From Pseudorhodobacter antarcticus (GTDB taxonomy: Bacteria; Pseudomonadota; Alphaproteobacteria; Rhodobacterales; Rhodobacteraceae): 64,000 bases of DNA. The position numbers and the translations under genes were made by a program. Positions within the stretch are counted from its first letter, which is position 1. Every line of letters starts with the position of its first letter. The notes beneath the pieces are model-generated. The model had not been told where the DNA came from, ran no database searches, and saw only the letters and a list, made by a program, of their open reading frames with translations. Positions 1-8,570 of the stretch are shown one piece after another. The DNA lies in assembly GCA_945860375.1 (NCBI GenBank), contig CAMAQR010000002.1:1-64000 (forward strand), read 5' to 3'.

Positions 1-271
1 TTGCGTGTAAATGTCTGCGCCCTGTACACGCCTTGGCGCCGGACTTGGGCGCGGTACTTGCCCGAGGGAAGTTTCGTGATGGTGGCCATGTGCGATACCT
101 GTGCAAGTCGATTGCAATCTGGAAGCACCGCTGTGCAATCCGTGTGCAGAGTCTCGCAAAATCATGCCCATAGCAAGAAAAATATCATGTAAAATCATTG
201 CAAAACAATGCACTAGTCATGTATGGATATGGCTAAATATCCCCGCCGGAGGCTTCTGTTGCTGGCAAAAC
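1..271. other. Intergenic region with clustered TGCA motifs
   Basis: No convincing gene is seen here. The segment is AT-richer than its surroundings and carries several TGCA-cored motifs within about 115 bases: TGTGCAA at 100 and 132, TTGCAA at 112, TGTGCA at 143, TTGCAAAA at 198 and AATGCA at 207. The 3' end holds AAATATCCCC (235-244), a copy of an intergenic motif repeated elsewhere in the window. It lies downstream of the minus-strand deacetylase gene, so any promoter function would serve a gene beyond the left edge or an unseen small RNA. Confidence 0.3.
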
Positions 272-1285
272 TCACCACGCCTGCAGAACCGCCTGTAGAT
301 TGTCACCCAGTTCGGGGCAGAGGTAGCCACCTTCCTGGACGATCACAGTTGGCAAGCCCATCGTCTGCACCGCACGGCCGATCTTTCCAAAGCCCGGGGT
401 GGTGACGCACAGCCCGGCAAAGGGGTCGCCTGCAAACGCATCAAGGCCCAGCGCCAGAACCAGCGTATCGGCGCCCCAATCCTGCACTTTTGCGATGGCT
501 TGGGTCAGAGCCAGCAGAAAGCCGTCATCCCCCGTGCCGCGCGGCAAAGGCAGGTTCAGATTGGCCCCGAGGCCTGCCCCTTCGCCAGTCTCGGACGCAT
601 AGCCCCAGAAGAACGGGTAAAACCGTTCAGGATCGGCATGGATCGACACAGTCAGCACGTCGCCCCGGGCATAAAACATGCCTTGAGTGCCGTTGCCGTG
701 GTGCAGATCGACATCCAGAATGGCCACCCTGCGCCCGGCATCGGTCAGCCTTTGGGCGGCGATGCCTGAATTGTTCAGATAGCAAAAACCGCCCGCCAGT
801 TCGGCGAAGGCATGATGCCCGGGAGGGCGGCAGAGGGCATAGGCGGCGGGTTCGCCCACCAACACCAGATCGGCAGCGTGGATGGCGGTTTGCGCAGAAG
901 CATAAGCCGCGCCCCAGGTCTGTGCCGAAATCGGGCAGGAGGTGTCTGTCATGTGAAACCCGGCCTGCCCCACCGCCGAAAGCGGATAGCCATCGCTGCG
1001 GTTGGCGGGGTGAATGTTCGGGATCACCTCGGCGCTTGCGCCTGCAATCCGGGTCCAGCGGGTGTGGATGCCTTGCAAGAAGGTCAGATAGCGCTGGGGA
1101 TGCACCGCCAAGATCGGGGCAATACCCGCGTCTGGCGGTTGCACCACGGGTCCACCCCTGCGGTTAACTGCCGCCAGCAGGGCATCGATCCGCGCGGGTT
1201 TTTCGGGACAAGGCTGCGCCGCGCCTGACGACAGAAACATTTGCGGATCATGCGCGCGCTGGGCGTCATCGAACACTGTGATCAT
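272..1285 (-). CDS. Histone deacetylase family protein (acetylpolyamine amidohydrolase-like)
   Basis: A 337-residue zinc amidohydrolase of the arginase/deacetylase fold. It keeps the family's catalytic pattern: tandem His 157-158 in PPGHH, the metal ligands Asp191/His195 in DVDLHH, Asp282 in LGLDAF, and the transition-state Tyr321 in EGGY. Bacterial members remove acetyl or other acyl groups from polyamines or small amides; the true substrate cannot be read from sequence. The start ATG overlaps the stop of the upstream acetyltransferase gene by 4 bases (ATGA), which implies translational coupling. The open frame extends upstream, but that extension lies inside the acetyltransferase gene and is rejected. 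Third gene of a BKACE-GNAT-deacetylase unit. Confidence 0.9.
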   Translation of the reverse strand: MITVFDDAQRAHDPQMFLSSGAAQPCPEKPARIDALLAAVNRRGGPVVQPPDAGIAPILAVHPQRYLTFLQGIHTRWTRIAGASAEVIPNIHPANRSDGYPLSAVGQAGFHMTDTSCPISAQTWGAAYASAQTAIHAADLVLVGEPAAYALCRPPGHHAFAELAGGFCYLNNSGIAAQRLTDAGRRVAILDVDLHHGNGTQGMFYARGDVLTVSIHADPERFYPFFWGYASETGEGAGLGANLNLPLPRGTGDDGFLLALTQAIAKVQDWGADTLVLALGLDAFAGDPFAGLCVTTPGFGKIGRAVQTMGLPTVIVQEGGYLCPELGDNLQAVLQAW

Positions 1286-1752
1286 GGCTGTGGCAGGGCG
1301 TGCAGGCCCTCTCCTTCCAGAATAAACGGGTCGGCGGTGTCGCGCAGGGCAAAACCGAGCGATTGGTAAAAGCCGATGGCCGCCAGATTGCTGCGCTTGA
1401 CCATCAACGCCATGAAGCCGGGCTGCCAGTCTTGCGCCGCGGCAAACGCCGCCGTCAGCAAGCCGCGCCCTGCTCCCTTGCCGCGCGCGGCGGGGCGCAG
1501 GTAGATGTCTTGCACAAAGACCCCCATCGCGCCGCGCCAGCTGGAGTATTCTGGCAGGAACAGGCAAAATCCCAAGGACAAGGCCTGCGCCTCTGCCAGC
1601 ACCACCCGAAACCGCGGGGCCGCGCCAAAGCCGTGCTGCAACAATGCATCCACACCGCCGCCAATCGCGCCACTTTCGGCCACAGCCATCTCGGTCAGCA
1701 TGGCGTGAATCAAGGCCGCATCGGCCGCGACGGCCAAACGGTAACGGATCAA
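1282..1752 (-). CDS. GNAT family N-acetyltransferase
   Basis: A 156-residue GCN5-related acetyltransferase. The acetyl-CoA pyrophosphate-binding motif A is visible as RxxGKGAGR around residues 90-96, after strand DIYLRP, and a C-terminal segment AAIGFYQSLGF matches the family's motif B region. The acceptor is unknown; small amines or amino acids are typical. It starts with TTG at 1752, and this TTGA overlaps the TGA stop of the BKACE gene, while its own stop overlaps the deacetylase start. The three genes are therefore almost certainly one translationally coupled unit. An acetylase beside a deacetylase suggests acylated amines as shared metabolites, which is inference. Confidence 0.88.
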   Translation of the reverse strand: MIRYRLAVAADAALIHAMLTEMAVAESGAIGGGVDALLQHGFGAAPRFRVVLAEAQALSLGFCLFLPEYSSWRGAMGVFVQDIYLRPAARGKGAGRGLLTAAFAAAQDWQPGFMALMVKRSNLAAIGFYQSLGFALRDTADPFILEGEGLHALPQP

Positions 1753-2675
1753 AACGCCACCTTCTGCGCGCCCTTCAGCGCCAGCATTGCCCGCGCCTCA
1801 TCGGGTGTCGCCACCACTCGGCCCAACCCCTCGACGATGCCGCGTATCTGCGCCACCTGCTGCGCATTCGACTGCGACAGCACGCCCTTGGCGGCATAGA
1901 GATTGTCCTCCAGCCCCACGCGCACATGACCGCCCATCGCCGCCGCTATGGTGGCCATCGGGATTTGCATCCGCCCGGCTGCCAGCACCGAAAACTGGTA
2001 ATCCTGCCCGAACAAGCGATCCGCCGTGCGCTTCATCACCCCCAGCATATCGGGGTCGGCGGCCATCCCCCCCAGCACGCCAAAGACAAACTGGATGAAC
2101 AACGGCCCCACAATCGCGCCGCGATCGACGAAGTGTTTCAGCATGTAAAGATGGCTGACATCATAGCATTCAAATTCAAAACGCGCCCCACGCTGGGCAC
2201 CCATCTGGTCCAGCACAAAGGCAATGTCGCGAGGGGTGTTCTTGAACACCAGATCATCGGAGCCTTCCAGAAACGGTTTTTCCCAAGCGTGTTTCCACTG
2301 CGAAATCCGCGCTGCCATCGGGTAAAGGGCGAAGTTCATCGTGCCCATGTTCAGGCTGCACATCTCGGGCGCAAACTGCATCGGAGCGGCAAGCCGTTGT
2401 TCCAGCGTCATCACCGCCGAGCCGCCGGTGGTCATGTTCACAATGCCGTCGCATCCCGCCCGGATCGCCCCCAGAAAACCTGCCCAATGGTCAGGCGCGC
2501 TGGACGGTTGCCCGGTACCGGGGTTGCGCGCGTGCAGATGCAGGATCGCCGCCCCTGCCTCGGCCGCCGCAATGGCCGAGGCGGCAATCTCTGCCCCGGT
2601 CACGGGCAGATAGGGCGACATGGAGGGCGTGTGAATCGACCCGGTGACGGCACAGGAAATGATGATTTTCGACAT
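1749..2675 (-). CDS. Beta-keto acid cleavage enzyme (BKACE, DUF849)
   Basis: A 308-residue TIM-barrel zinc enzyme of the BKACE/Kce family. These enzymes condense a beta-keto acid with acetyl-CoA to give acetoacetate and a new CoA ester. The zinc ligands His46 and His48 in ILHLHAR match the positions used in the founding 3-keto-5-aminohexanoate cleavage enzyme, and a C-terminal GLEDN carries the conserved acidic residue. I chose the ATG at 2675 because AGAGGG lies just upstream and MSKIIISCAVTG is the usual family N-terminus; the longer frame has no such signal. Substrates in the family range from lysine-fermentation intermediates to dehydrocarnitine; the one here is unknown. First gene of the three-gene unit. 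Confidence 0.92.
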   Translation of the reverse strand: MSKIIISCAVTGSIHTPSMSPYLPVTGAEIAASAIAAAEAGAAILHLHARNPGTGQPSSAPDHWAGFLGAIRAGCDGIVNMTTGGSAVMTLEQRLAAPMQFAPEMCSLNMGTMNFALYPMAARISQWKHAWEKPFLEGSDDLVFKNTPRDIAFVLDQMGAQRGARFEFECYDVSHLYMLKHFVDRGAIVGPLFIQFVFGVLGGMAADPDMLGVMKRTADRLFGQDYQFSVLAAGRMQIPMATIAAAMGGHVRVGLEDNLYAAKGVLSQSNAQQVAQIRGIVEGLGRVVATPDEARAMLALKGAQKVAF

Positions 2676-2804
2676 GATGGCCCTCTGATCCGCCGCCACC
2701 CTGCCACGGGGCGGCAGGTTGCGCCAGAGCAACCGCGCAATGCCATTCTGCCCCTTCTGTTTCGCCTCCGTGCCGCCTAAGCTACGCTGAAAAGGGAGGC
2801 AGTC

Positions 2805-3728
2805 GTGTTCCTGCATCAAACGGACGATTGGCAAAACCTTGGCGCGGCGGTGGTGACGGCGCTGACAGCGCTTTTCGCCGAACAAGGGCTGATGGCGGAC
2901 AATCTGGGGCTGGTTCTGGTGACAAAGGGAGCGGATGGTCCCCAAGGCTTTGCCCATCGCGGCGCAGTGCCCGGCTATCCGTGTTCATTGGTCAAATCCT
3001 TCCATCTGATCCACGCCCTCGCTGCGCTGGAGCAAGGCCGCGTGGCCCCGCAGGCCGAGATGGACCGGGCCCTGCGCGACATGATCCGCTGGTCGTCGAA
3101 CACGGCCACGAATTATGTGATTGACCTGATCACCGGCACCACCGGCGACACCCTTTTGCACGGTGCCGAATATCTGGACTGGGTCAGCAAACGCGAGCGG
3201 TTGAACCGGTTTTTCTGGGCGCTGGGCTGGCCGGAATGGGAGGGTTGCAACATCAGCCAAAAGCTGATGGATGACGTGCGCTATGGCCGCGAGGCGCAAT
3301 ATGCGGGGGTGAATGGCGAGAACCTGAACCGGCTGACGCCCTTGGCCTCGGCCCGGTTGCTTTGGGAATTGTTTGACGGGGATCTGCCGATTTCAGCCCC
3401 CACCCGCGCCCGTGCGCAGGCCATTTTGCATCGGGATGCACAGGGGGCCGATGCCGCCGACCCCAATTATCAGTTGTCTGAGTATTTCGCGGGTCAGTTG
3501 CCCGAGGGCGTGCAGATCTGGTCGAAGGCCGGGCACAATGAATGGACGGGCGACCCGCGCGCCAGTTGGTTCAAGCATGATATGCTGCGGTTGGTGGCAC
3601 CGGGGCGCAAGCCTTTGATCGTGGTGATGACGACACAAGGGCAGGGGCTGGCGCAGACCCATCCGCAGGCATTCCCGGCAATGGGCAGGCTGGTCTGGGA
3701 TATGGTGGCGGATATCACGCGGGTTTAG
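2805..3728 (+). CDS. Serine hydrolase, class A beta-lactamase-like
   Basis: A 307-residue penicillin-recognising fold protein. The three active-site motifs are in order: Ser61-L-V-K64 (SxxK), S97-S-N99 (SxN), and K241-A-G243 in place of KTG. No signal peptide is seen, which is unusual for a beta-lactamase, so it may act on a cytoplasmic amide or ester. The GTG start at 2805 follows a strong AGGGAGG ribosome site. It is divergent from the BKACE unit and points towards the dipeptide transport cluster, so a role in peptide or peptide-like amide hydrolysis is plausible but not shown. Confidence 0.82.
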   Translation: MFLHQTDDWQNLGAAVVTALTALFAEQGLMADNLGLVLVTKGADGPQGFAHRGAVPGYPCSLVKSFHLIHALAALEQGRVAPQAEMDRALRDMIRWSSNTATNYVIDLITGTTGDTLLHGAEYLDWVSKRERLNRFFWALGWPEWEGCNISQKLMDDVRYGREAQYAGVNGENLNRLTPLASARLLWELFDGDLPISAPTRARAQAILHRDAQGADAADPNYQLSEYFAGQLPEGVQIWSKAGHNEWTGDPRASWFKHDMLRLVAPGRKPLIVVMTTQGQGLAQTHPQAFPAMGRLVWDMVADITRV

Positions 3729-3774
3729 CCGCTCTGCCAGTTTTTCCTTCGGATGCTTGGGCGGGTGGACACAG

Positions 3775-4809
3775 CTATCCGATCACCCGGCCCAAAAGGT
3801 TCATCCAGTTGCCCCATGTGATCTTGTGGATCAACGCGTCGCCATAGCCCGCGCTTTGCATGGCGGCGGTCAAATGCGGCAGCCCGGCGGCATCCCCGAT
3901 GAAATTGGGCATCATGGCCCCGTCGAAGTCAGACCCCAGCGCCACGCCGTCCTCGCCCATGCGCTCCAACAGATGGTCCAGATGCCGCAGCATGTCATCC
4001 GCCCCGGTGTCGGGGTTCTTGATCCCGTCCAGTCGCAGAAACTGGCAGCCGAAATTCAGCCCCACCAACCCGCCGCTTTCGGCCATCGCGGCCAGTTGCC
4101 GGTCGGTGAGGTTGCGGGTGGAGGCAGTCACCGCATGCGCGCCGGAATGGGTGGCGACCAGCGGTTTGGTGCTGGTTCGGGCGACGTCCCAGAACCCGGC
4201 CTCGTTCAGATGGCTCAGGTCGACCAAAACCCCCAAAGCGTCGCAGTCCCGCACCAACCGCAATCCTGCCTCTGTCAGCCCCGGTCCGGTGTCGGGCGTG
4301 GCCGGAAAGTTGAATGGCACGCCGTGGCCGAAGATGTTCGGACGACTCCAGACCGGGCCAAGACTGCGCAAGCCGGCGGCATGATACAGGTGCAGTTCCG
4401 CCAGATCGCGGCCGATGCCCTCGCATCCCTCAATATGCGCGATGGCCGCAATCGCCCCTGCCGCGCGGGCCGCAGTGATCTCCGCCACAGAGCGGCACAG
4501 GCGGATCGCATCGGGGCGCGCGGCGGTCATGCGGATCAGGATCGACAACTGGCTTGTGGTTTCCACATGGGCGTGGGTGGCGTCAATGGCGGGAAAAGCG
4601 CGGTGGATCGCCATCGGATCGGGTGCTGTGCCCGGATCATTGCCGCACCAGACCGCAAAGAACCCGCCCGCAAAGCCGCCCCTTCGGCACTTTTCGAGGT
4701 CAATATCGCCTTCGCGCCCGACAAAAAAAGCCGCACCCTCCGACTGCCCCTCTGCCCACAGGCAAGACAACAAATCATTGTGCCCGTCAAAGATCAAAAA
4801 CTCTGCCAT
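3775..4809 (-). CDS. Membrane dipeptidase family enzyme (peptidase M19)
   Basis: A 344-residue zinc dipeptidase of the renal dipeptidase family, which hydrolyses dipeptides, often those with a D-residue at the second position. The metal motif HxD is at 10-12 in FDGHNDLL; further family motifs are HIEGCEG, ATHSGAHA and GSDFDGA. No export signal is present on the chosen start, so it should act in the cytoplasm on imported dipeptides. An upstream in-frame extension begins with a hydrophobic stretch (MVWPVLAVILS) but lies in the dppA promoter region and is not typical of the family. It is divergent from dppA and closely related to the second M19 gene at the other end of the transporter operon. 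Confidence 0.9.
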   Translation of the reverse strand: MAEFLIFDGHNDLLSCLWAEGQSEGAAFFVGREGDIDLEKCRRGGFAGGFFAVWCGNDPGTAPDPMAIHRAFPAIDATHAHVETTSQLSILIRMTAARPDAIRLCRSVAEITAARAAGAIAAIAHIEGCEGIGRDLAELHLYHAAGLRSLGPVWSRPNIFGHGVPFNFPATPDTGPGLTEAGLRLVRDCDALGVLVDLSHLNEAGFWDVARTSTKPLVATHSGAHAVTASTRNLTDRQLAAMAESGGLVGLNFGCQFLRLDGIKNPDTGADDMLRHLDHLLERMGEDGVALGSDFDGAMMPNFIGDAAGLPHLTAAMQSAGYGDALIHKITWGNWMNLLGRVIG

Positions 4810-4962
4810 TTCGCCGGTTCCGCCCTCACTGTGCCAATAGCGACTTATCCGGCCACAACCGGATGTTGACAAGCCAGTTCGAAAGTTGCCCTCTTGGTCA
4901 GAAATTGCCTGCAGACTCAGAATAACGGCCAAAACCGGCCAGACCAAATCAGGGAGTTACCA

Positions 4963-6552
4963 ATGAAGCTTGATCCAACCCTTCGCGCCGTTGCCATTGC
5001 CGCGCTGATGCTGGGCACCGCCCCCGCGGCGCTGTTTGCCGAAACCCCCGCCGACACTTTGGTGATCGCCGATGCCATCGACGACATCGTGTCGCTGGAC
5101 CCGCATGAGGCCTATGAATTTTCGGGCCTTGATGTGATCAACAACACCTATGACGGCTTGGTGGAACTTGATCCGACCAAGCCCGGCGAATTGGTCCCGG
5201 GCCTCGCCGAAAGCTGGTCCGTGGCCGAGGATGGCACCACCTACAGCTTCAAGATGAAATCGGGCGTGACCTTTGCCTCTGGCAACCCGGTGACGGCAGC
5301 CGATGCGGCCTATTCGCTGCAGCGCGCGGTCAAGCTGAACAAGACCCCAGCCTTTATCCTGAACCAGTTCGGCTGGACCGCTGAAACCGTGGATGCGATG
5401 ATCACCGCAGAAGGTGACATGCTGACGATCAAGGTCGACAAGCCCTATGCGCCGACCTTCCTTTACAACTGCTTGACCTCGGGCGTGGCGTCGATCGTCG
5501 ATATGGCCTTGGTCGAGGCGAATGCCGGCGAAGACATGGGCAACACCTGGCTCAAAACCAATTCCGCCGGCTCGGGCGCCTATGTGCTGCGCTCCTTCAA
5601 GCCGAACGAAGGCTATATTCTTGAGGCCAACCCGACCCATTGGCGCGGCCCGGCCAAGACCGCCAAGGTCTTCATGCAGCATGTGCCAGAGGCCGCCACC
5701 CAGCGTTTGCAACTGGAAAAGGGCGATATTGATATTGCACGCGAGTTGACGGCGACCGACGTCGAAGGCATGGGCGGCAATGCCGACATCAAGATTCAGC
5801 AAGACGTCGGCGGGCAGATTTTCTATCTGTCCTTCAACCAGAAAGACGAACGCTTCAAGAACCCCGCCTTCCTGAACGCCATGCGCTGGGCTGTTGATTA
5901 CAACGGCATGGTCGATACCTTCCTGAAGGGCACCGAAGTGGTGCATCAATCCTTCCTGCCCAAGGGCTATCTGGGTGCGCTGGAGGATCAGCCCTACAAG
6001 CTGGACCTTGAAAAGGCCAAGGCAGAACTCGCGGCTTCGGGCATCACCGACACGAATATCGTGCTCTCGGTGCGCAACGCCGCCGACCGGATGGATATGG
6101 CGCAGTCGATCCAGAACACCTTTGGTCAGGTCGGCATCACGGTCGAGTTGAAAGTCGGCGAAGGCGCTGAACAGCTTGCAGAATATCGTGGCCGTCTGCA
6201 CCAGGCCACGCTGCAAAGCTGGGGCCCGGATTATCCCGATCCGAACACCAACTCGTCGACATTCGCCGAAAACCCCGGCAATGCGGACGAAGACAAGAAC
6301 ACCGGCTATCTGGCATGGCGCAACGCCTATGATCCGGGCGAGATGACCGCAATGAGCCAAGCCGCAGTGTTGGAGCGTGATCCGGCCAAGCGGGTGGAAA
6401 TGTATGCGGAACTGCAAAAAACCCACCGCGAAACCGCGCCCTTCATCGTGATGTTCCAGATCGGTTATCAAACCGGCCTGCGCGCCAATGTGGCGGACTT
6501 CTACACCGGCGGTGCAATTGACTCGGCTGCCTACTGGCTGATTTCGAAGTAA
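4963..6552 (+). CDS. dppA: Dipeptide ABC transporter substrate-binding protein
   Basis: A 529-residue periplasmic solute-binding protein of family 5 (DppA/OppA). Residues 1-26 form a Sec signal peptide with a hydrophobic core and cleavage near LFA-ET. The mature protein starts with DTLVIADAIDDIVSLDPHEA, the usual cluster C entry, and has the long two-lobed length of peptide binders. ATG at 4963 follows AGGGAG. It is the first gene of dppABCDF and is divergent from the dipeptidase gene across a 153-base gap. A terminator-like hairpin follows it, which would let the binding protein be made in excess over the permeases. Peptide specificity cannot be read from sequence; neighbouring dipeptidases favour dipeptides. 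Confidence 0.93.
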   Translation: MKLDPTLRAVAIAALMLGTAPAALFAETPADTLVIADAIDDIVSLDPHEAYEFSGLDVINNTYDGLVELDPTKPGELVPGLAESWSVAEDGTTYSFKMKSGVTFASGNPVTAADAAYSLQRAVKLNKTPAFILNQFGWTAETVDAMITAEGDMLTIKVDKPYAPTFLYNCLTSGVASIVDMALVEANAGEDMGNTWLKTNSAGSGAYVLRSFKPNEGYILEANPTHWRGPAKTAKVFMQHVPEAATQRLQLEKGDIDIARELTATDVEGMGGNADIKIQQDVGGQIFYLSFNQKDERFKNPAFLNAMRWAVDYNGMVDTFLKGTEVVHQSFLPKGYLGALEDQPYKLDLEKAKAELAASGITDTNIVLSVRNAADRMDMAQSIQNTFGQVGITVELKVGEGAEQLAEYRGRLHQATLQSWGPDYPDPNTNSSTFAENPGNADEDKNTGYLAWRNAYDPGEMTAMSQAAVLERDPAKRVEMYAELQKTHRETAPFIVMFQIGYQTGLRANVADFYTGGAIDSAAYWLISK

Positions 6553-6558
6553 GAAACG

Positions 6559-6590
6559 GGTGCGCGCAGGGCAACTTGCGCGCGCCTTTT
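6559..6590 (+). terminator. Intercistronic terminator-like hairpin between dppA and dppB
   Basis: A 10-base stem (6559-6568 with 6577-6586, one G-T wobble) with an 8-base loop is followed by TTTT at 6587-6590, which is a classic intrinsic terminator layout. It sits between the binding-protein gene and the permease gene of one operon. It probably acts as a leaky terminator or as a 3' stabiliser of dppA mRNA. Confidence 0.7.
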
Positions 6591-6597
6591 CACCCCC

Positions 6598-7650
6598 ATG
6601 CCCAGCCCCACATCCCCCTCACGCGTCGCGTTTTTCGCCCGCCAGACCGGCAACACGCTGGTGACTTTGCTTGTCACCTTCATTGGCTTGCTCGCCGTCA
6701 CCTTCATCATCAGCCGCGTGGTGCCGATTGATCCTGTGACTTCCATCTTGGGCGAACGTGCGACCCAAGAGCAGATCAGCGAAACCCGGACCAAACTGGG
6801 CTTGGACGAACCTTTGTGGAAGCAGTTCGGCATCTATGTCGTGGACGCGCTGCAAGGCGATCTGGGCCAGTCGGTGCGCACCCGCGAACCGGTGGCCGAT
6901 GCGATCGCGCGCTATTTCCCCGCGACGTTGGAACTGGCGACGATAGCCACGATCATCGGCGTGTTGTTTGGCGTGCCCGCAGGCGTGATTGCTGCCACCA
7001 AGCCGGGGTCGTTCACCGATCAAGCGGTGCGGTTGGTCGGGTTGATGGGCTATTCCATGCCGGTGTTCTGGCTGGGCCTGATGGGATTGCTGTTGTTTTA
7101 CGGCCATCTGGGCTGGGTTTCCGGGCCGGGGCGGCTGGATGCCTCGTTTCAGATGATGTTCGAATTTGAGGTGACGCCCGTCACAGGCATGATCCTGATC
7201 GATACTGCCCTTGCAGGCCGCTGGGACATGTTCGCCAACGCCTTTTCCCACATCATCCTGCCTGCGGGTCTTTTGGGATATATCTCAATGGCTTACATCA
7301 GTCGCATGACCCGCAGTTTCATGATGAACGAACTGGGTCAAGAGTATATCACCACCGCCCGCGTCAAGGGCATGCCCGAGTTTCGCGTGGTCTGGGTGCA
7401 TGCGTTGAAGAATGTCATGGTGCCGCTGATCACCGTCATCGCCCTGTCTTACGCCTATCTGCTGGAGGGATCCGTGCTGACCGAAACCATCTTCGCTTGG
7501 CCGGGACTGGGCAGTTACATCACCGATGCGCTGCTGGTGGCCGATATGCCCGCCGTTTTGGGCGGCACGGTGGTGGTTGGGGTGGTTTTCATCGGGTTGA
7601 ACATGTTTTCCGATCTGCTGTATCGCCTCGTCGATCCGAGGGCGCGCTGA
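6598..7650 (+). CDS. dppB: Dipeptide ABC transporter permease, DppB type
   Basis: A 350-residue inner-membrane permease of the BPD_transp_1 family. It has an N-terminal membrane helix (about 20-40), the periplasmic segment typical of DppB, then five more helices. The EAA loop that contacts the ATPases is visible in MNELGQEYITTARVKGMPE around residues 240-265. The protein partners DppC to form the channel. It starts 45 bases after dppA, beyond a terminator-like hairpin, with a weak ribosome site. Its stop overlaps the dppC start as TGATG. Confidence 0.92.
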   Translation: MPSPTSPSRVAFFARQTGNTLVTLLVTFIGLLAVTFIISRVVPIDPVTSILGERATQEQISETRTKLGLDEPLWKQFGIYVVDALQGDLGQSVRTREPVADAIARYFPATLELATIATIIGVLFGVPAGVIAATKPGSFTDQAVRLVGLMGYSMPVFWLGLMGLLLFYGHLGWVSGPGRLDASFQMMFEFEVTPVTGMILIDTALAGRWDMFANAFSHIILPAGLLGYISMAYISRMTRSFMMNELGQEYITTARVKGMPEFRVVWVHALKNVMVPLITVIALSYAYLLEGSVLTETIFAWPGLGSYITDALLVADMPAVLGGTVVVGVVFIGLNMFSDLLYRLVDPRAR

Positions 7651-8570
7651 TGGGGGGCGCGCTGATGGCGGGCGCAATCGCATGGCTGCGCGAGCCGAAC
7701 CCAACCTCGCGCTGGCAGGCCCGGCTGGGGCAAAGCTATCTCTCGTGGCTGCGGCTGCGGCGCAATCCCTTGGCGGTGATCGGGCTGGCGATCACGGTGA
7801 CGCTGATCCTGATGGCGGTGTTCGCGCCTTGGATCGCCCCGCATGACCCGATTGCGCAGGATCTGGGCAACCGGTTCGTGCCGCCATGGTCGGCGAACCA
7901 TTGGCTTGGCACCGACGAATTCGGCCGCGATATCCTAAGCCGCATCCTCTATGGCAGCCGCATCACCCTGTATATCGTGCTCTTGGTGATCCTGACCGCA
8001 CCCGTCGCGGGCCTGCTGATCGGCACCGTCGCGGGGTATTTTGGCGGATGGACCGACACCATCCTGATGCGGATCACCGACATCTTCCTCGCCTTCCCCA
8101 AGCTGATCCTTGCGTTGGCCCTCGTCGCCGTCCTCGGCCCCGGCATGGAAAACGCCGTGCTCGCCATAGCGCTCACGTCATGGCCGCCCTATGCCCGCGT
8201 CGCCCGCGCCGAAACCCTGACCGTGCGCAACTCCGATTACATCGCGGCGGTCAAACTGCAAGGCGCAGGCTCCGCCCGCGTGATCTGGGGCCATGTGATG
8301 CCGATGTGCCTGCCGTCCGTCATCATCCGCGTGACGCTGGACATGGCGGGTGTCATCCTCACCGCCGCTGGCCTCGGCTTCCTTGGCCTCGGTGTGCAAC
8401 CGCCGCTGCCAGAATGGGGCCTGATGATTTCCTCGGGCCGCAAATTCCTCTTTGAACAATGGTGGGTCGCCACCATGCCCGGCCTTGCCATCTTCATCGT
8501 GTCCCTCGGCTTCAACCTTTTGGGCGACGGGTTGCGCGACGTTCTGGACCCGCGGAGTGCGGGCAAATGA
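7650..8570 (+). CDS. dppC: Dipeptide ABC transporter permease, DppC type
   Basis: A 306-residue permease of the DppC/OppC family. An N-terminal helix (about 40-60) is followed by the conserved HWLGTDEFGRDILSR stretch, five further helices, and an EAA loop in LTVRNSDYIAAVKLQGAGSA. The ATG at 7650 overlaps the dppB stop by one base; a second in-frame ATG lies five codons later at 7665. Translational coupling to dppB and a 4-base overlap with dppD indicate tight co-expression. Confidence 0.92.
   Translation: MGGALMAGAIAWLREPNPTSRWQARLGQSYLSWLRLRRNPLAVIGLAITVTLILMAVFAPWIAPHDPIAQDLGNRFVPPWSANHWLGTDEFGRDILSRILYGSRITLYIVLLVILTAPVAGLLIGTVAGYFGGWTDTILMRITDIFLAFPKLILALALVAVLGPGMENAVLAIALTSWPPYARVARAETLTVRNSDYIAAVKLQGAGSARVIWGHVMPMCLPSVIIRVTLDMAGVILTAAGLGFLGLGVQPPLPEWGLMISSGRKFLFEQWWVATMPGLAIFIVSLGFNLLGDGLRDVLDPRSAGK

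Noticed and set aside
4866..4871. TTGACA upstream of dppA as a promoter
   Set aside because: No acceptable -10 box occurs at 16-18 bases, so I could not support it as a promoter call.
4810..4947. Hydrophobic N-terminal extension of the first dipeptidase
   Set aside because: It overlaps the dppA upstream region, the paralogue lacks it, and the family starts at the HxD segment.
4957..6471. A 504-codon minus-strand frame over dppA
   Set aside because: Antisense of a clear substrate-binding protein gene with signal peptide and ribosome site.
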